From Schlesneria paludicola DSM 18645 (GTDB lineage Bacteria > Planctomycetota > Planctomycetia > Planctomycetales > Planctomycetaceae), in NCBI RefSeq assembly GCF_000255655.1, contig NZ_JH636435.1:1731770-1795769 (forward strand): 64,000 nucleotides of DNA. Reading direction: 5' to 3'. Numbering within the stretch: position 1 is the stretch's first letter; every line of letters begins with the position of its first letter. The position numbers and the translations under genes are program-made. Shown piece by piece: positions 36,578 through 45,701 of this stretch. Under the pieces are notes generated by a model. That model saw only the letters and a program-made list of their open reading frames with translations, was not told the DNA's origin and ran no database searches.

Positions 36578-37393
36578 TCAGGAGATCTCCGAGGAATCCT
36601 TTGTCGCCTTTGTCACGCGATCGAGCCGCTTTTGAAGCCGTGAATTGATATGCGCGAAATTGTGCAACCAGCGATCGTAGTCCTGCGTCTTGAACTGGAA
36701 GAATTCGCCCACCTCGGGATGAGGCAGCACCAGAAATCGTTCGCTGCGAAGGGTCTCAATGACACATTCCGCCACATGGGCAGGAGTGACGGAACGGTAA
36801 TGAAGGAATTGATGAATCGGATCATTCATGTCCAGAAAGTCCGTTGCAACACCAGCGGGGCAAAGGCACGCCACTTTCAACCCGCGATTTCGGTAGTGGA
36901 CCGACAGCCATTCGGCAAACGCGACGGCGCCATGCTTTGTCACCGAATAGGCCGCAGATCCAATTTCCGTCAGCAATCCCGCCGCCGAGGCCGTAACGAT
37001 GAAAGCACCGCCCCCTCGTTCGACCATGTCGGGGACCGTGGCTCGCGCCAGATACACGTGAGCCATTGAATTGATTCGCCACAGGCGATCCCAATCCTCG
37101 TCCGGCGCTTCGAATCCCCCCTTGGCGGTGACGCCCGCATTCGAGACAACAATCTCGATCTGTCCAAATTCCTGTCGTGCTTTCTCCACAACGGCCTTTA
37201 CATCTGCTTCACAGGAAACGTCACACTGCATCGCCCTTGCGCCAAGCTCTTCGGCAACGGAAATGGCCGCAGGCAAATCGCAATCCGCAATGATGATTCC
37301 TCGCGGCCGCTCTTGCGCAATTCGCTGACACAATGCACGCCCAATGCCATTCGCGCCCCCCGTGACCAACACGACTCGTCCGCCAAATTCCAT
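36578..37393 (-). CDS. Short-chain dehydrogenase/reductase (SDR)
   Basis: 271 residues. The NAD(P)-binding motif TGGANGIG is at residues 11-18, NNAG-equivalent SNAG at 84-87, the catalytic Ser136 in VTASAAG, and the YxxxK pair Tyr149/Lys153 in YSVTKHG. After the coenzyme strand the Asp in IIADCD favours NAD over NADP. The C-terminal FFQFKTQDYDRWLHNF extension is found in a subgroup of classical SDRs of unknown substrate. It stands alone, divergent from the antiporter gene. Confidence 0.93.
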   Translation of the reverse strand: MEFGGRVVLVTGGANGIGRALCQRIAQERPRGIIIADCDLPAAISVAEELGARAMQCDVSCEADVKAVVEKARQEFGQIEIVVSNAGVTAKGGFEAPDEDWDRLWRINSMAHVYLARATVPDMVERGGGAFIVTASAAGLLTEIGSAAYSVTKHGAVAFAEWLSVHYRNRGLKVACLCPAGVATDFLDMNDPIHQFLHYRSVTPAHVAECVIETLRSERFLVLPHPEVGEFFQFKTQDYDRWLHNFAHINSRLQKRLDRVTKATKDSSEIS

Positions 37394-37785
37394 TCGAAAT
37401 CCTTTTCATGATCAGCGTGTGTTGCGAATTGCGAATTCATCCTATGTCGCGGCATCGTACCGTGCGCCTTCCGTTAGCGGGTAGCCCAAGTCGACGTTCA
37501 CGTGAACATCGAAGAATCTGTGATGCCCTCTGAGCTTTCTTCAATTGCCGAAGTGCGGCATCGATTCTGATCAGATTCAAAACGCGCTATCAGCACAATC
37601 GACAACCTGACGCGCACTGACGTACATAACTTGCAGTCCCGTCTTCGTGCGAATCGAGACCTGAATTTCGTCCACGCACACGAATGTGTGACCGGATCTG
37701 GGGTGAACCCGAAGCCGCCCATCGACTAAACTCCGATGGAACGACCTTTTGGCAACCCTGAATTCACGCAAGCGGACAATGCGGA
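37394..37785. other. Divergent intergenic region
   Basis: About 390 bases between the SDR gene (-) and the antiporter gene (+). A minus-strand frame at 37577-37771 would begin with TTG and has no ribosome-binding site. I see no convincing element. Confidence 0.3.
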
Positions 37786-39552
37786 ATGCACACGAATATC
37801 GATTTGATCATGACACTCACAGGCTGCATGGCCGCAGCTCTCGTCTTGGGCTACGTGACACAACGCCTCGGGCTTTCACCCATTGTCGGCTACCTTCTGG
37901 CGGGAGTCGTCGTTGGGCCGAATACGCGAGGCTACGAAGCAGACCGTCACCTGGCAGAGCAACTTGGGGAGGTCGGCGTCATCCTGCTGATGTTCGGAGT
38001 CGGACTGCAATTCCATATTAAGGAACTGCTGGCTGTCCGGCGGATTGCAATTCCTGGTGCAATTTTTCAGAGTTTTGCCGCGACAATCCTCGGAGCGGTC
38101 ATGGGTTGGGGCTTTGGCTGGGGTTGGTCCGCTGGCTTGGTCTATGGAATGGCGATCTCCGTTGCCAGTACGGTCGTCTTGATTCGAGTGCTGGCCGACC
38201 ACAACGATCTGCATACTCCGAGTGGGCACGTTGCCGTTGGCTGGCTTGTCGTTGAAGATTTATTCACCGTGGTTCTTCTAGTTTTATTACCAGCCTTATT
38301 CGGCGGGGAAAGTGCGGGCGCTGGCGGACTGCCGCTGGCACTCCTACTAACGGCTCTTAAGATCGGCCTGCTGGTAGCTGCAACGTTTGTCGTTGGCGGG
38401 CGCGTCATACCCTGGTTGCTTGGCCGTGTCGCTCAGACACGTTCGCGCGAGCTTTTCACTCTCACCGTACTTGTCGTCGCGCTCGGCATCGCCGTCGTCT
38501 CTGCCAAACTCTTCGGAGTCTCGATGGCACTGGGAGCATTCCTTGCTGGTATGCTCGTCGGGCGATCCGACTTCAGTTTACGTGCCGCGACCGATGCCCT
38601 TCCGATGCGTGACGCGTTTGCCGTCTTATTCTTCGTCGCGACAGGAATGCTTTTCGATCCGCGTTTTCTATTCGAGAGACCCGGCCTCGTCGCAGCAACC
38701 TTGGGAATCGTCATATTGGGTAAGCCTTTGGCCGCTTTTGCGATCGTTCTCGTATTGCGATATCCAATCCGGATCGCCCTCGCAGTCGCCACGGCCTTGG
38801 CACAGATCGGTGAATTCTCGTTCATGCTTGCGACACTCGGCAGGAGCCTGGATGTGCTACCTGAAGAAGCCACGAACGCGCTTGTGGCTGCCGCGATCGT
38901 GTCGATCTCGATCAATCCGTTGCTCTACCGCCTTGTTGATCCGGTGGAAGCATGGATCGCACGCCGACCAAAGTTGTCGCGATGGCTGGGCCGACACGCG
39001 GCTTCGACGCCAATTTCGGCCGATCCCGAGCGTCCCGCCAGCCACCGGGCCGTCATCGTGGGATATGGCCCGGTCGGTCAAACCCTCTCGAGGCTCCTTC
39101 GAGAAAACGACGTCGAACCGACGATCATCGAAATGAACAAACAAACGGTCCATCGCCTGAATCAAGAGGGGATCCCTGCGGTCTACGGTGACGCCGGCCA
39201 CCTCGACACACTCAAAGCGGCGGGCGTGGATCGCGCCGCGGGACTTCTTCTGAGCGCATCAGGCCTGCGCAACGCCGAAGAAATCATCCGCCTTGCCCGT
39301 GAACTGAATCCGAAGATTCGGATTTCGGTGCGCTGCACCTACCTACGAGACATTGCGGCCCTGCGAAAAGTCGGGGCTCACGGCATCTTCTCAGGGGAAG
39401 GGGAGGTCGCACTCGCGCTCACCGAATCGGTCCTGCGGGACCTGGGAGCACTTCCAGAGCAAATCGATCGGCAACGCGAACGGGTTCGTGCCGACCTGTT
39501 CGCCGAAACAAATTTCCCTCCAGCAGACGCCTCCGCAGCCTCGAAGCATTGA
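37786..39552 (+). CDS. CPA2 cation:proton antiporter, YbaL/KefB type, with TrkA-N domain
   Basis: 588 residues. The N-terminal two thirds (to about 400) are an Na_H_Exchanger domain with about 12-13 membrane segments; LSPIVGYLLAGVVVGPNTRG and LGEVGVILLMFGVGLQFHI match E. coli YbaL closely. A Rossmann TrkA-N domain follows (about 420-560) with AVIVGYGPVGQTLSRLL, which binds a nucleotide and gates transport. Members export K+ or Na+ in exchange for protons under pH or electrophile stress. The protein lacks an added TrkA-C domain. It is monocistronic by its spacing (105 bases to the next gene). Confidence 0.93.
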   Translation: MHTNIDLIMTLTGCMAAALVLGYVTQRLGLSPIVGYLLAGVVVGPNTRGYEADRHLAEQLGEVGVILLMFGVGLQFHIKELLAVRRIAIPGAIFQSFAATILGAVMGWGFGWGWSAGLVYGMAISVASTVVLIRVLADHNDLHTPSGHVAVGWLVVEDLFTVVLLVLLPALFGGESAGAGGLPLALLLTALKIGLLVAATFVVGGRVIPWLLGRVAQTRSRELFTLTVLVVALGIAVVSAKLFGVSMALGAFLAGMLVGRSDFSLRAATDALPMRDAFAVLFFVATGMLFDPRFLFERPGLVAATLGIVILGKPLAAFAIVLVLRYPIRIALAVATALAQIGEFSFMLATLGRSLDVLPEEATNALVAAAIVSISINPLLYRLVDPVEAWIARRPKLSRWLGRHAASTPISADPERPASHRAVIVGYGPVGQTLSRLLRENDVEPTIIEMNKQTVHRLNQEGIPAVYGDAGHLDTLKAAGVDRAAGLLLSASGLRNAEEIIRLARELNPKIRISVRCTYLRDIAALRKVGAHGIFSGEGEVALALTESVLRDLGALPEQIDRQRERVRADLFAETNFPPADASAASKH

Positions 39553-39657
39553 CACTCGCCCCGTTTGATTGGCTAGCATGGGCGAAGTACGCCCACCATC
39601 AATCCCGCCCGCAGTCATGCGACAGCATCGAAATCACAGCGCCAGCCACAAACAAAC

Positions 39658-42225
39658 ATGAATCGTCCACATTGGCTCACATCGATCGCGTTGTTCCTTC
39701 CGCTTGTCTCTGCCGTTCAGGCGGCCGAATTGGCAACCGTGACGATGCCCGAACGGCATCGAGCCTTCTTCAAGAACTATTGTGTCGATTGTCACAATTC
39801 GGAAACGAAGGATGGCAATTTGCAATTGGACGATATTGCCTTTTCACTCGACACAGTTGAGAAGGCCGAGCGTTGGCAAAAGATTCTCAACCAACTGAAT
39901 TCGGGCAGCATGCCGCCCAAAGACGCCAAACGTCCTGACAACCGGGAAAAAACTGAGTTCCTTGATGATTTGGCACATTCACTGGCAAAGGCACGTAAGT
40001 CGTTAAGCGATGTGGGTGGCGTCATCACGATGCGCCGCCTCAACCGCCGCGAGTACAAGAACTCAATCCGCGATTTGCTGGGCATCGAACTCGACGTGAG
40101 CGATTTGCCGGACGACCGCGGAGTGGGCGGCTTCGATACTGTTGGCGCATCGCTGTTCATGTCGAGCGATCAATTCGAGCAATACCATGCACTGGGGCGG
40201 CGCGCCTTGAACGAGGCATTCGCACGCAGCAGCTTGAGCACCGACATTCATGCCCGACAACGACAATCCGAGCATCGTGAAACGGAAGAGCTCGCCAAAC
40301 GTGTCGTCCGCGGCACGTACAGTGGTTACTACCTCGGTGGCTTCAAACAGGGATTGGCATGGCGAAACTCCGACCGCAGCAAGCCCCCAAGCGAGTTTGG
40401 GCTGACCGACGAAGTCGAAGTGGATTATCGAATTCAAGCCTTCGAGAAATACGGCCCCAGCTACGCGGCGTACCTCTCAAATCCACTTTCAGACACGGGA
40501 TCCCTGCTGACTAGCTACAGCGTGGCCGATGAGGTCATTGCGTTGCCGCCCGACACGCCATCGGATTGGGACAAGACCGTCCGAAAGCCCGTTCCCACCG
40601 GCACTTACCGGTTAAAAATGCGAATCGGAGCAATCTCGCCAAAGTCCGGCAAGCGCCATTTCGTGGAGATGGGAACACGCACCAGCAATGTGGAATTTGC
40701 CTTCCTCCGCAGCTTCGAAATCACCGGCACCGTCGCCCAACCACAAATCCTTGAAATCACCGTGTCCGTCGCAGCTGACGGCCCGCGTTCATTCGTGTTC
40801 CGTGAGAAACGAGCGAGACTTCCCGATGACGAAATCTTTCTGAACGCGATCAAGCAGAACGGTGTTATTCCTGACCCGGAATTGTGGATCGACTGGGTTG
40901 AATGGGATGGCCCGTTGCCCACCCCCGCGGGCGAAGATGCGATGTTCCGGATTGTTGGCGCAGAGGCCAACGAAACCACTGAGTCTGCCCGAAAAATCAT
41001 CGAGCGATTCACATCTCTCGCATTCCGAGGCCAGGAACCGGAAGCCGATTTCATTGATCGCCTTGTGCGCCTGTTTGAATCATCCCGTCAAACCGGCCGG
41101 TCATTCGAGGAATCGCTCAAGGTCTCGCTGAGCACCGTACTCGCGTCACCAGGCTTTCTGTACCTGTCTGAAGCGCACAGTCAAAGCGAACGACGCGAGC
41201 TGACACTTATGGAACTCGCCAGTCGGCTCTCATACTTTCTCTGGAGTGCGCCACCGGACAACGAACTGCTGACCTTGGCACGTAACGGCGATCTGCGAAA
41301 TCCAGATCGACTTTCCCAACAGGTCAATCGCATGATCGCCAGCGAGAAGTCACGGGATTTCGTCACAGGATTTACGCACCAGTGGCTCGGAATGGATCGA
41401 CTGGATTTTTTTCAGTTTAACACCAAGCTCTATCCCCGATTTGACGAGAGCACAAAGGCAGCCGCCAAAGCCGAGGTCTTTGCCACAGTTGAGCACCTGC
41501 TGCGCAACAAGGGCAGCCTGAGCTCGCTGCTGAAATCCGACTTCATTGTCACCAATGGGTTGCTCGCCAATTACTACGAAATCGAAGGCGTCACCGGCGA
41601 TCATTTCCGCCCGGTTTCACTTTCTGCCAGCTCCCCACGAGGAGGTCTCTTGGGCATGGCTGCCATTCTCGCCATCGGCAGCAATGGCGAGACCACCAGT
41701 CCGGTTGAACGTGGCGCATGGGTCTTACGAAAGCTTCTAAACGATGCGCCGCCGCCCGCGCCGCCGAACGTGCCGCAAATCTCGCGTCTGGAAGGCCAGT
41801 TACTGACGACACGCGAGCGACTGGCCGCACACCAGGAAGAAGCCCAGTGCGCGTCTTGCCATCGCAAAATCGATCCGATCGGATTCGGCCTGGAGAACTT
41901 CAATGCGGTCGGCTCCTGGCGGACTGAAGACCGCTACGTGAAACCTGGCATCGGCAATAAGGAATGGACAATCGATCCTGCAGGGGCATTTCACAACGGC
42001 CCTTCCTTCAAGAGCTATTTCGAATTACGAGATTTGATTGCCGCGCGCGAAGACGACTTCGCCCATGGATTTTCTGAAGCATTGATCGAATACGCTTTGG
42101 GACGCCCCTACAGCTTTTCGGACGAAGATCTGGCAATGCGACTTGTCGCTCGGGCGAAGACACAGAACTTCTCCATGCAGGAATTTTTTCAGGCGCTCGT
42201 GGCGAGTCCGGAATTTCATCGTTGA
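39658..42225 (+). CDS. DUF1587/DUF1592/DUF1588/DUF1585 cytochrome-like protein
   Basis: 855 residues with a signal peptide (about 1-22, ending VQAAE). A c-type heme motif CVDCH is at residues 42-46. DUF1587 follows with MRRLNRREYKNSIRDLLG, DUF1592 in the middle (LASRLSYFLWSAPPDNEL) and DUF1588 with FIVTNGLLANYYEIEGV. A second CxxCH, CASCHRKIDPIGFGLENF, is at 731-735, and DUF1585 lies at the end. The order is the standard planctomycete one. These large periplasmic proteins occur together with DUF1552 proteins, as here. A redox role is suggested by the heme sites, but the reaction is unknown. Confidence 0.95.
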   Translation: MNRPHWLTSIALFLPLVSAVQAAELATVTMPERHRAFFKNYCVDCHNSETKDGNLQLDDIAFSLDTVEKAERWQKILNQLNSGSMPPKDAKRPDNREKTEFLDDLAHSLAKARKSLSDVGGVITMRRLNRREYKNSIRDLLGIELDVSDLPDDRGVGGFDTVGASLFMSSDQFEQYHALGRRALNEAFARSSLSTDIHARQRQSEHRETEELAKRVVRGTYSGYYLGGFKQGLAWRNSDRSKPPSEFGLTDEVEVDYRIQAFEKYGPSYAAYLSNPLSDTGSLLTSYSVADEVIALPPDTPSDWDKTVRKPVPTGTYRLKMRIGAISPKSGKRHFVEMGTRTSNVEFAFLRSFEITGTVAQPQILEITVSVAADGPRSFVFREKRARLPDDEIFLNAIKQNGVIPDPELWIDWVEWDGPLPTPAGEDAMFRIVGAEANETTESARKIIERFTSLAFRGQEPEADFIDRLVRLFESSRQTGRSFEESLKVSLSTVLASPGFLYLSEAHSQSERRELTLMELASRLSYFLWSAPPDNELLTLARNGDLRNPDRLSQQVNRMIASEKSRDFVTGFTHQWLGMDRLDFFQFNTKLYPRFDESTKAAAKAEVFATVEHLLRNKGSLSSLLKSDFIVTNGLLANYYEIEGVTGDHFRPVSLSASSPRGGLLGMAAILAIGSNGETTSPVERGAWVLRKLLNDAPPPAPPNVPQISRLEGQLLTTRERLAAHQEEAQCASCHRKIDPIGFGLENFNAVGSWRTEDRYVKPGIGNKEWTIDPAGAFHNGPSFKSYFELRDLIAAREDDFAHGFSEALIEYALGRPYSFSDEDLAMRLVARAKTQNFSMQEFFQALVASPEFHR

Positions 42226-42277
42226 TGGACCGATTGACGCCTGGTTGCAAATTCAGACACCGAACCCAAAGTACAAC

Positions 42278-43573
42278 ATGCCACACCATTCCCGACGGCG
42301 ATTCCTCAGCGCGGCTGGATCAATGATTGCGCTGCCTGCATTTGAATCTTTTGGTTCGCTGCGACGATTGGCTTCCGCCGCCGACAATTTCACTCCACGA
42401 CCGAAACGAGTCGTGTTCCTCGGCTTTGGTTACGGTGTCACCAACGAAACGTGGTTTCCTGATGTCAAACAGACCGGCAGCAGTTACACATTGCCCGAAG
42501 GCCTAAGACCACTCGAACGGCATAAGTCGGATTTCTCGATCATTCAGGGAATGTCGAACCAGTACAACAACGAGGCCCACTGGGGCAGTACGTTCTGGCT
42601 TACAGGCGCAAATCGATATTCTCAACCGGGACAAAGCTTTCACAACAGCATCTCCGCAGACCAAGTGGCCGCGGCGAACTTGGGAACGGACACTCGATTT
42701 TCCTCAATTCAGCTCGGCAGCGAGGACGTCATCACCTCCGGACATGGCCCCGGATTGTCTCTCGCATGGGATGCGCGAGGGAAGCCGATTTCCGGCCTGG
42801 ACAATCCAGTGACGGCCTTCCATCGCATGTTTTCTGCCGATTCCTTGTCGCTGGAAGAACGCCAGGCAAAGTTACTTCAGCATCGCAGCGTGCTTGATGC
42901 GGTTTTGTCCGACGCCCGACGTGTTGAACGTCGCCTGAACCGCACTGACGCGGACAAACTGGACGAATACTTTCAAAGCATCCGCGACATCGAAGTTCGG
43001 CTGAGCAAGGACGAACAATGGCTCACCGTCCCGAAACCAGGTGCTCCCCTGCCAGCCCCCAATGATGGACTCGCGGGGCGTGACGAGATCAGGATGATGT
43101 ATGAACTGATTGTTGCCGCGTTCAAGACGGACAGCACCCGTGTGATCACCTATCGTCAGCCGGTTGGCACACTCCTAAAGAGTCTCTCAATCAAGTTCGC
43201 TCCGCACGATGTCAGTCATTACACGCCCGGCGAGCGTACGATGGCTTCACAACAGCGCGACATTGCTCAATCCGAACTATTGTCGGGATTGATCGATCAG
43301 TTGAAAGCAACAAAAGAGCCGGATGGCTCAAGCCTGTTCGATCACACCATTCTGGTCTATGGCAGCAATATTCGAACGATCCACTACCTCGATAATTGTC
43401 CCACCCTGATTGCAGGTCGGGGAGCGGGCCTCAAGCTTGGCGAACACATCGTGCTCAAAGAGAAGCACACACCATTATGCAATCTATGGCTGACATTGCT
43501 CAACGGCGTGGGAGCGAACGTGAAGTCCCACGGCGACAGCACTGGCGTTGTGAGCGATGTCCAATCCGCGTAG
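42278..43573 (+). CDS. DUF1552 protein, Tat-exported
   Basis: 431 residues from the ATG at 42278, 52 bases behind the DUF1592-type gene. The start MPHHSRRRFLSAAGSMIALP is a twin-arginine signal. Family segments: RVVFLGFGYGVTNETWFP, AHWGSTFWLTGA, DSTRVITYRQP and ILVYGSNIRTIHYLDNCP. DUF1552 proteins are fixed partners of DUF1587/1592 proteins and probably form an exported two-protein unit. Function is unknown. Confidence 0.94.
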   Translation: MPHHSRRRFLSAAGSMIALPAFESFGSLRRLASAADNFTPRPKRVVFLGFGYGVTNETWFPDVKQTGSSYTLPEGLRPLERHKSDFSIIQGMSNQYNNEAHWGSTFWLTGANRYSQPGQSFHNSISADQVAAANLGTDTRFSSIQLGSEDVITSGHGPGLSLAWDARGKPISGLDNPVTAFHRMFSADSLSLEERQAKLLQHRSVLDAVLSDARRVERRLNRTDADKLDEYFQSIRDIEVRLSKDEQWLTVPKPGAPLPAPNDGLAGRDEIRMMYELIVAAFKTDSTRVITYRQPVGTLLKSLSIKFAPHDVSHYTPGERTMASQQRDIAQSELLSGLIDQLKATKEPDGSSLFDHTILVYGSNIRTIHYLDNCPTLIAGRGAGLKLGEHIVLKEKHTPLCNLWLTLLNGVGANVKSHGDSTGVVSDVQSA

Positions 43574-43674
43574 AACGCGCAGCGACCTCAATTCCCGCAC
43601 ATCACGCAGATGGAATGCAATTTAGCCGCGACGGTAAACTCGCGTGTTAAAGAAATCATCGGTCAAGATTCTTG

Positions 43675-43704
43675 TTGACGCTCAAACCCTAGCCTGTCTA
43701 TGAT
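43675..43704 (+). promoter_or_regulatory. Promoter of the padR gene
   Basis: TTGACG at 43675-43680, an 18-base spacer, and TATGAT at 43699-43704. Transcription should start at about 43711, one base before the ATG at 43712. The in-frame ATG at 43700 lies inside the -10 box and cannot be the start from this promoter. Confidence 0.7.
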
Positions 43705-43711
43705 ATTTGTC

Positions 43712-44056
43712 ATGAACGAAATCACTGGCGACAAACTGCGTGGGCATCTTGAAACGATGATCCTTTCGTCTTTGGAGAAAGGTGAAACTCACGGCCTGGA
43801 AATTTTGCGACGCCTGGAAGAGGCTGGATGCGGGCTGCTGAAGCTCAAGGAAGGGTCCCTTTATCCAGCCCTTTATCGGCTCGAAACGCAAGGCCTGGTT
43901 CAAGCCGTCTGGGAAGAAGAAATGCACGGAAGACGAGGTGCTCGTCGCCGCTTCTACCGCCTCACACCCAAAGGGAAGCGAGCCTTGAACAAGGGCCGTG
44001 AAGAATGGGTCGTATTTGTTCAAACAATTGGCGGAATTCTCGGAGCACCCGCATGA
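43712..44056 (+). CDS. PadR-family transcriptional regulator
   Basis: 114 residues from the ATG at 43712, chosen from the promoter position. The winged-helix core is typical: ILSSLEKGETHGLEILRRLE, KLKEGSLYPALYRLETQGLV and RRRFYRLTPKGKRAL. PadR proteins with a short C-terminus of this kind repress their own operon and respond to membrane or antibiotic stress. The stop overlaps the next ATG by four bases (ATGA), so it is coupled to the membrane-protein gene. The transcript appears leaderless. Confidence 0.93.
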   Translation: MNEITGDKLRGHLETMILSSLEKGETHGLEILRRLEEAGCGLLKLKEGSLYPALYRLETQGLVQAVWEEEMHGRRGARRRFYRLTPKGKRALNKGREEWVVFVQTIGGILGAPA

Positions 44057-44808
44057 ACGAAACCGTCTTGTTGAAATTGATGGAGATCGTCGAGCGCGCC
44101 GTCCGACCAGTGCAGTCATCACTCGCTCGCAAGAAGAAGATACGGGAAGAGCTGCTCGCCCATGTTACCGGTGTATTTGAAGACGAGTTACCTCGGTGCG
44201 GCGAAGCAGCGGCATTCATTCAAGCAGAAAAACGATTGGGCGAACCAAGCGAGCTTGCTCAACAGCTTCAAGAATCCGTTCCCAAATGTGATCGATTCTC
44301 TTTTCTTCTCGAGCAATTATTTCAACCACGAATTGGCGAATCGCTCATTCAACGTGCCGGACGGTACGGGATGCTGGTGTGCGTTATCGATTCCATTCTA
44401 TCCATTGCATTGTCTCTGCTGATTTTTCCAGTTCTTGGTATGGCTCATCAGCTTGGAACGATTGACTGGATGCTGCTGCTCGCCGCCGTGTCATTTGGGG
44501 TCATTGCATTCGTTGCAACGCTATTGATGAATGGATTGGAACGAACCCTATTCTGTGAAACGGGTCGGTCCCCATTCAAGGCCGGACTTCTTACGGCCGC
44601 CTGCATCTTCGTCCCATTGCTATTGCCGACTGTTTTCTCAATAGGAATGTCTCCCTTCGTTGACGACAACAGCATTCTCGGACCATCCACCCTCTGGGGC
44701 GCACTACCTGCATCGCTTCTGGCTCCATTCGTTTTCATCTCAATGGCAAAGCGGATTTCTGATGAAAAGCGATATCTTCAGGAATGGTCAAAGCTGCAAG
44801 TCAATTGA
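44053..44808 (+). CDS. PadR-associated membrane protein
   Basis: 251 residues, translationally coupled to padR. The first 80 residues are helical (KKKIREELLAHVTGVFEDEL, ERLGEPSELAQQLQESV-like), the pattern of the HAAS or permease-prefix domains that accompany PadR regulators. Four membrane segments follow at about 110-235. Known pairs of this type regulate or gate membrane proteins, probably by interaction with PadR. No ABC transporter is adjacent here, so the target is unknown. Confidence 0.8.
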   Translation: MNETVLLKLMEIVERAVRPVQSSLARKKKIREELLAHVTGVFEDELPRCGEAAAFIQAEKRLGEPSELAQQLQESVPKCDRFSFLLEQLFQPRIGESLIQRAGRYGMLVCVIDSILSIALSLLIFPVLGMAHQLGTIDWMLLLAAVSFGVIAFVATLLMNGLERTLFCETGRSPFKAGLLTAACIFVPLLLPTVFSIGMSPFVDDNSILGPSTLWGALPASLLAPFVFISMAKRISDEKRYLQEWSKLQVN

Positions 44809-45302
44809 AGAGGCCTGCAAACGCAGCTTCAATCAGACAATTCGGAAATTGAGGCAGCCCGCCTGAAATACAGACGCACCGCGAGAAATTGAAGTTCCCT
44901 ATGATCGGAACATGCCGAGGCAGCAGGAAGGTATTAGCCGCATCTCATCGCAGCAACCGCTCACCAGTTGGGGACTGACACAGTTTCATCGCAAATGACG
45001 CGTGACACCGCGCGAGGCATTTGATTTTGACAGACTGACAGAACGCGTGCGACTTCTTCAGCCGATGGAAATACAAATTCGGCGTGTTCACGCGATTGTC
45101 ATTGTGCTTTGCCACGGCGAGCGGCGTGTGACACATTGTGTTCGAGAGCATACATCGCTCCTCAAAGGTGTCAGAAACACGTCAGACGCACCGTCATTTC
45201 CTTCTCGGACGTCAGCTCACGGTGCCCTCATTTTCACAGGCACACTCACTCGCCGGAATTCGCGCACCATCAAGGCGATACCTGAACACTCGTCACCCAC
45301 CC

Positions 45303-45399
45303 GGCCTGTTGAAATCTTGAGAGAGGTGCCTTGGTATTTACCGTGTCATAGCATATTTGAATGGGACAGAAGCCAGTCCCCATAATTTCAACAGGCTGC
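45303..45399 (+). repeat. Dispersed intergenic repeat, copy D
   Basis: It starts GGCCTGTTGAAATC and ends AATTTCAACAGGCTGCC, giving the clearest pair of end arms of all copies (GCCTGTTGAAAT/ATTTCAACAGGC). Inside are GAGGTGCCTTGG, CCGTGTCATAGCAT and GCCAGTCCCC. Same orientation as copy B. Confidence 0.8.
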
Positions 45400-45472
45400 C
45401 ACCCGGCTGCGAAAAATGCTTTTTTGAGAGCAACTCTTTTCTCGGACAATTTTGTTCTTGGCGATCACGACT

Positions 45473-45486
45473 GATACAGTTGTATC
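45473..45486. promoter_or_regulatory. Palindrome GATACAGTTGTATC, BlaI-box-like
   Basis: A perfect 14-base palindrome (6-bp arms, GT centre) whose core TACAGTTGTA fits the TACA-N2-TGTA pattern bound by BlaI/MecI repressors. It lies 216 bases before the metallo-hydrolase gene. The window encodes a BlaI protein at 55.9 kb with a similar site before it. Confidence 0.4.
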
Positions 45487-45526
45487 CGCTGGTTTACATT
45501 TTCGCAGTTCATGTTAAAACTCACGT

Positions 45527-45556
45527 GTGTTAGAAAACACTGTGACGTAACGTCAC
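45527..45556. promoter_or_regulatory. Hairpin and 15-base palindrome upstream of the metallo-hydrolase gene
   Basis: GTGTTAGAAAACAC (5-bp arms) is followed directly by GTGACGTAACGTCAC at 45542-45556, a perfect palindrome with 7-bp arms around one A. The second is a good candidate operator, 145 bases before the gene start. Confidence 0.4.
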
Positions 45557-45701
45557 GTTTGTCTCCCGCGTTGGGACGACTCGCACGATTTCAACGTCCG
45601 ATCAACAACCAATCCCCTCGATATCGTATCCAAGAGATTGCGTCTCCGTTTGTTGCGAACTTCAACCGGGACACGTTTGGTAATTCACGGAGGATTCGAC
45701 C

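Larger units (their letters stand above)
44809..45701. other. Long intergenic region with repeat D and palindromes
   Basis: About 890 bases. It contains repeat copy D (45303-45399) and, between 45473 and 45556, a cluster of palindromes upstream of the metallo-hydrolase gene. Short open frames (for example 44945-45151, minus) have no ribosome-binding site or known content. Confidence 0.5.

Noticed and set aside
37577-37771. 64-residue minus-strand open frame upstream of the antiporter
   Set aside because: Starts with TTG without a ribosome-binding site; no family recognised.
44945-45151. 68-residue minus-strand open frame in the long intergenic region
   Set aside because: No ribosome-binding site and no recognisable content.
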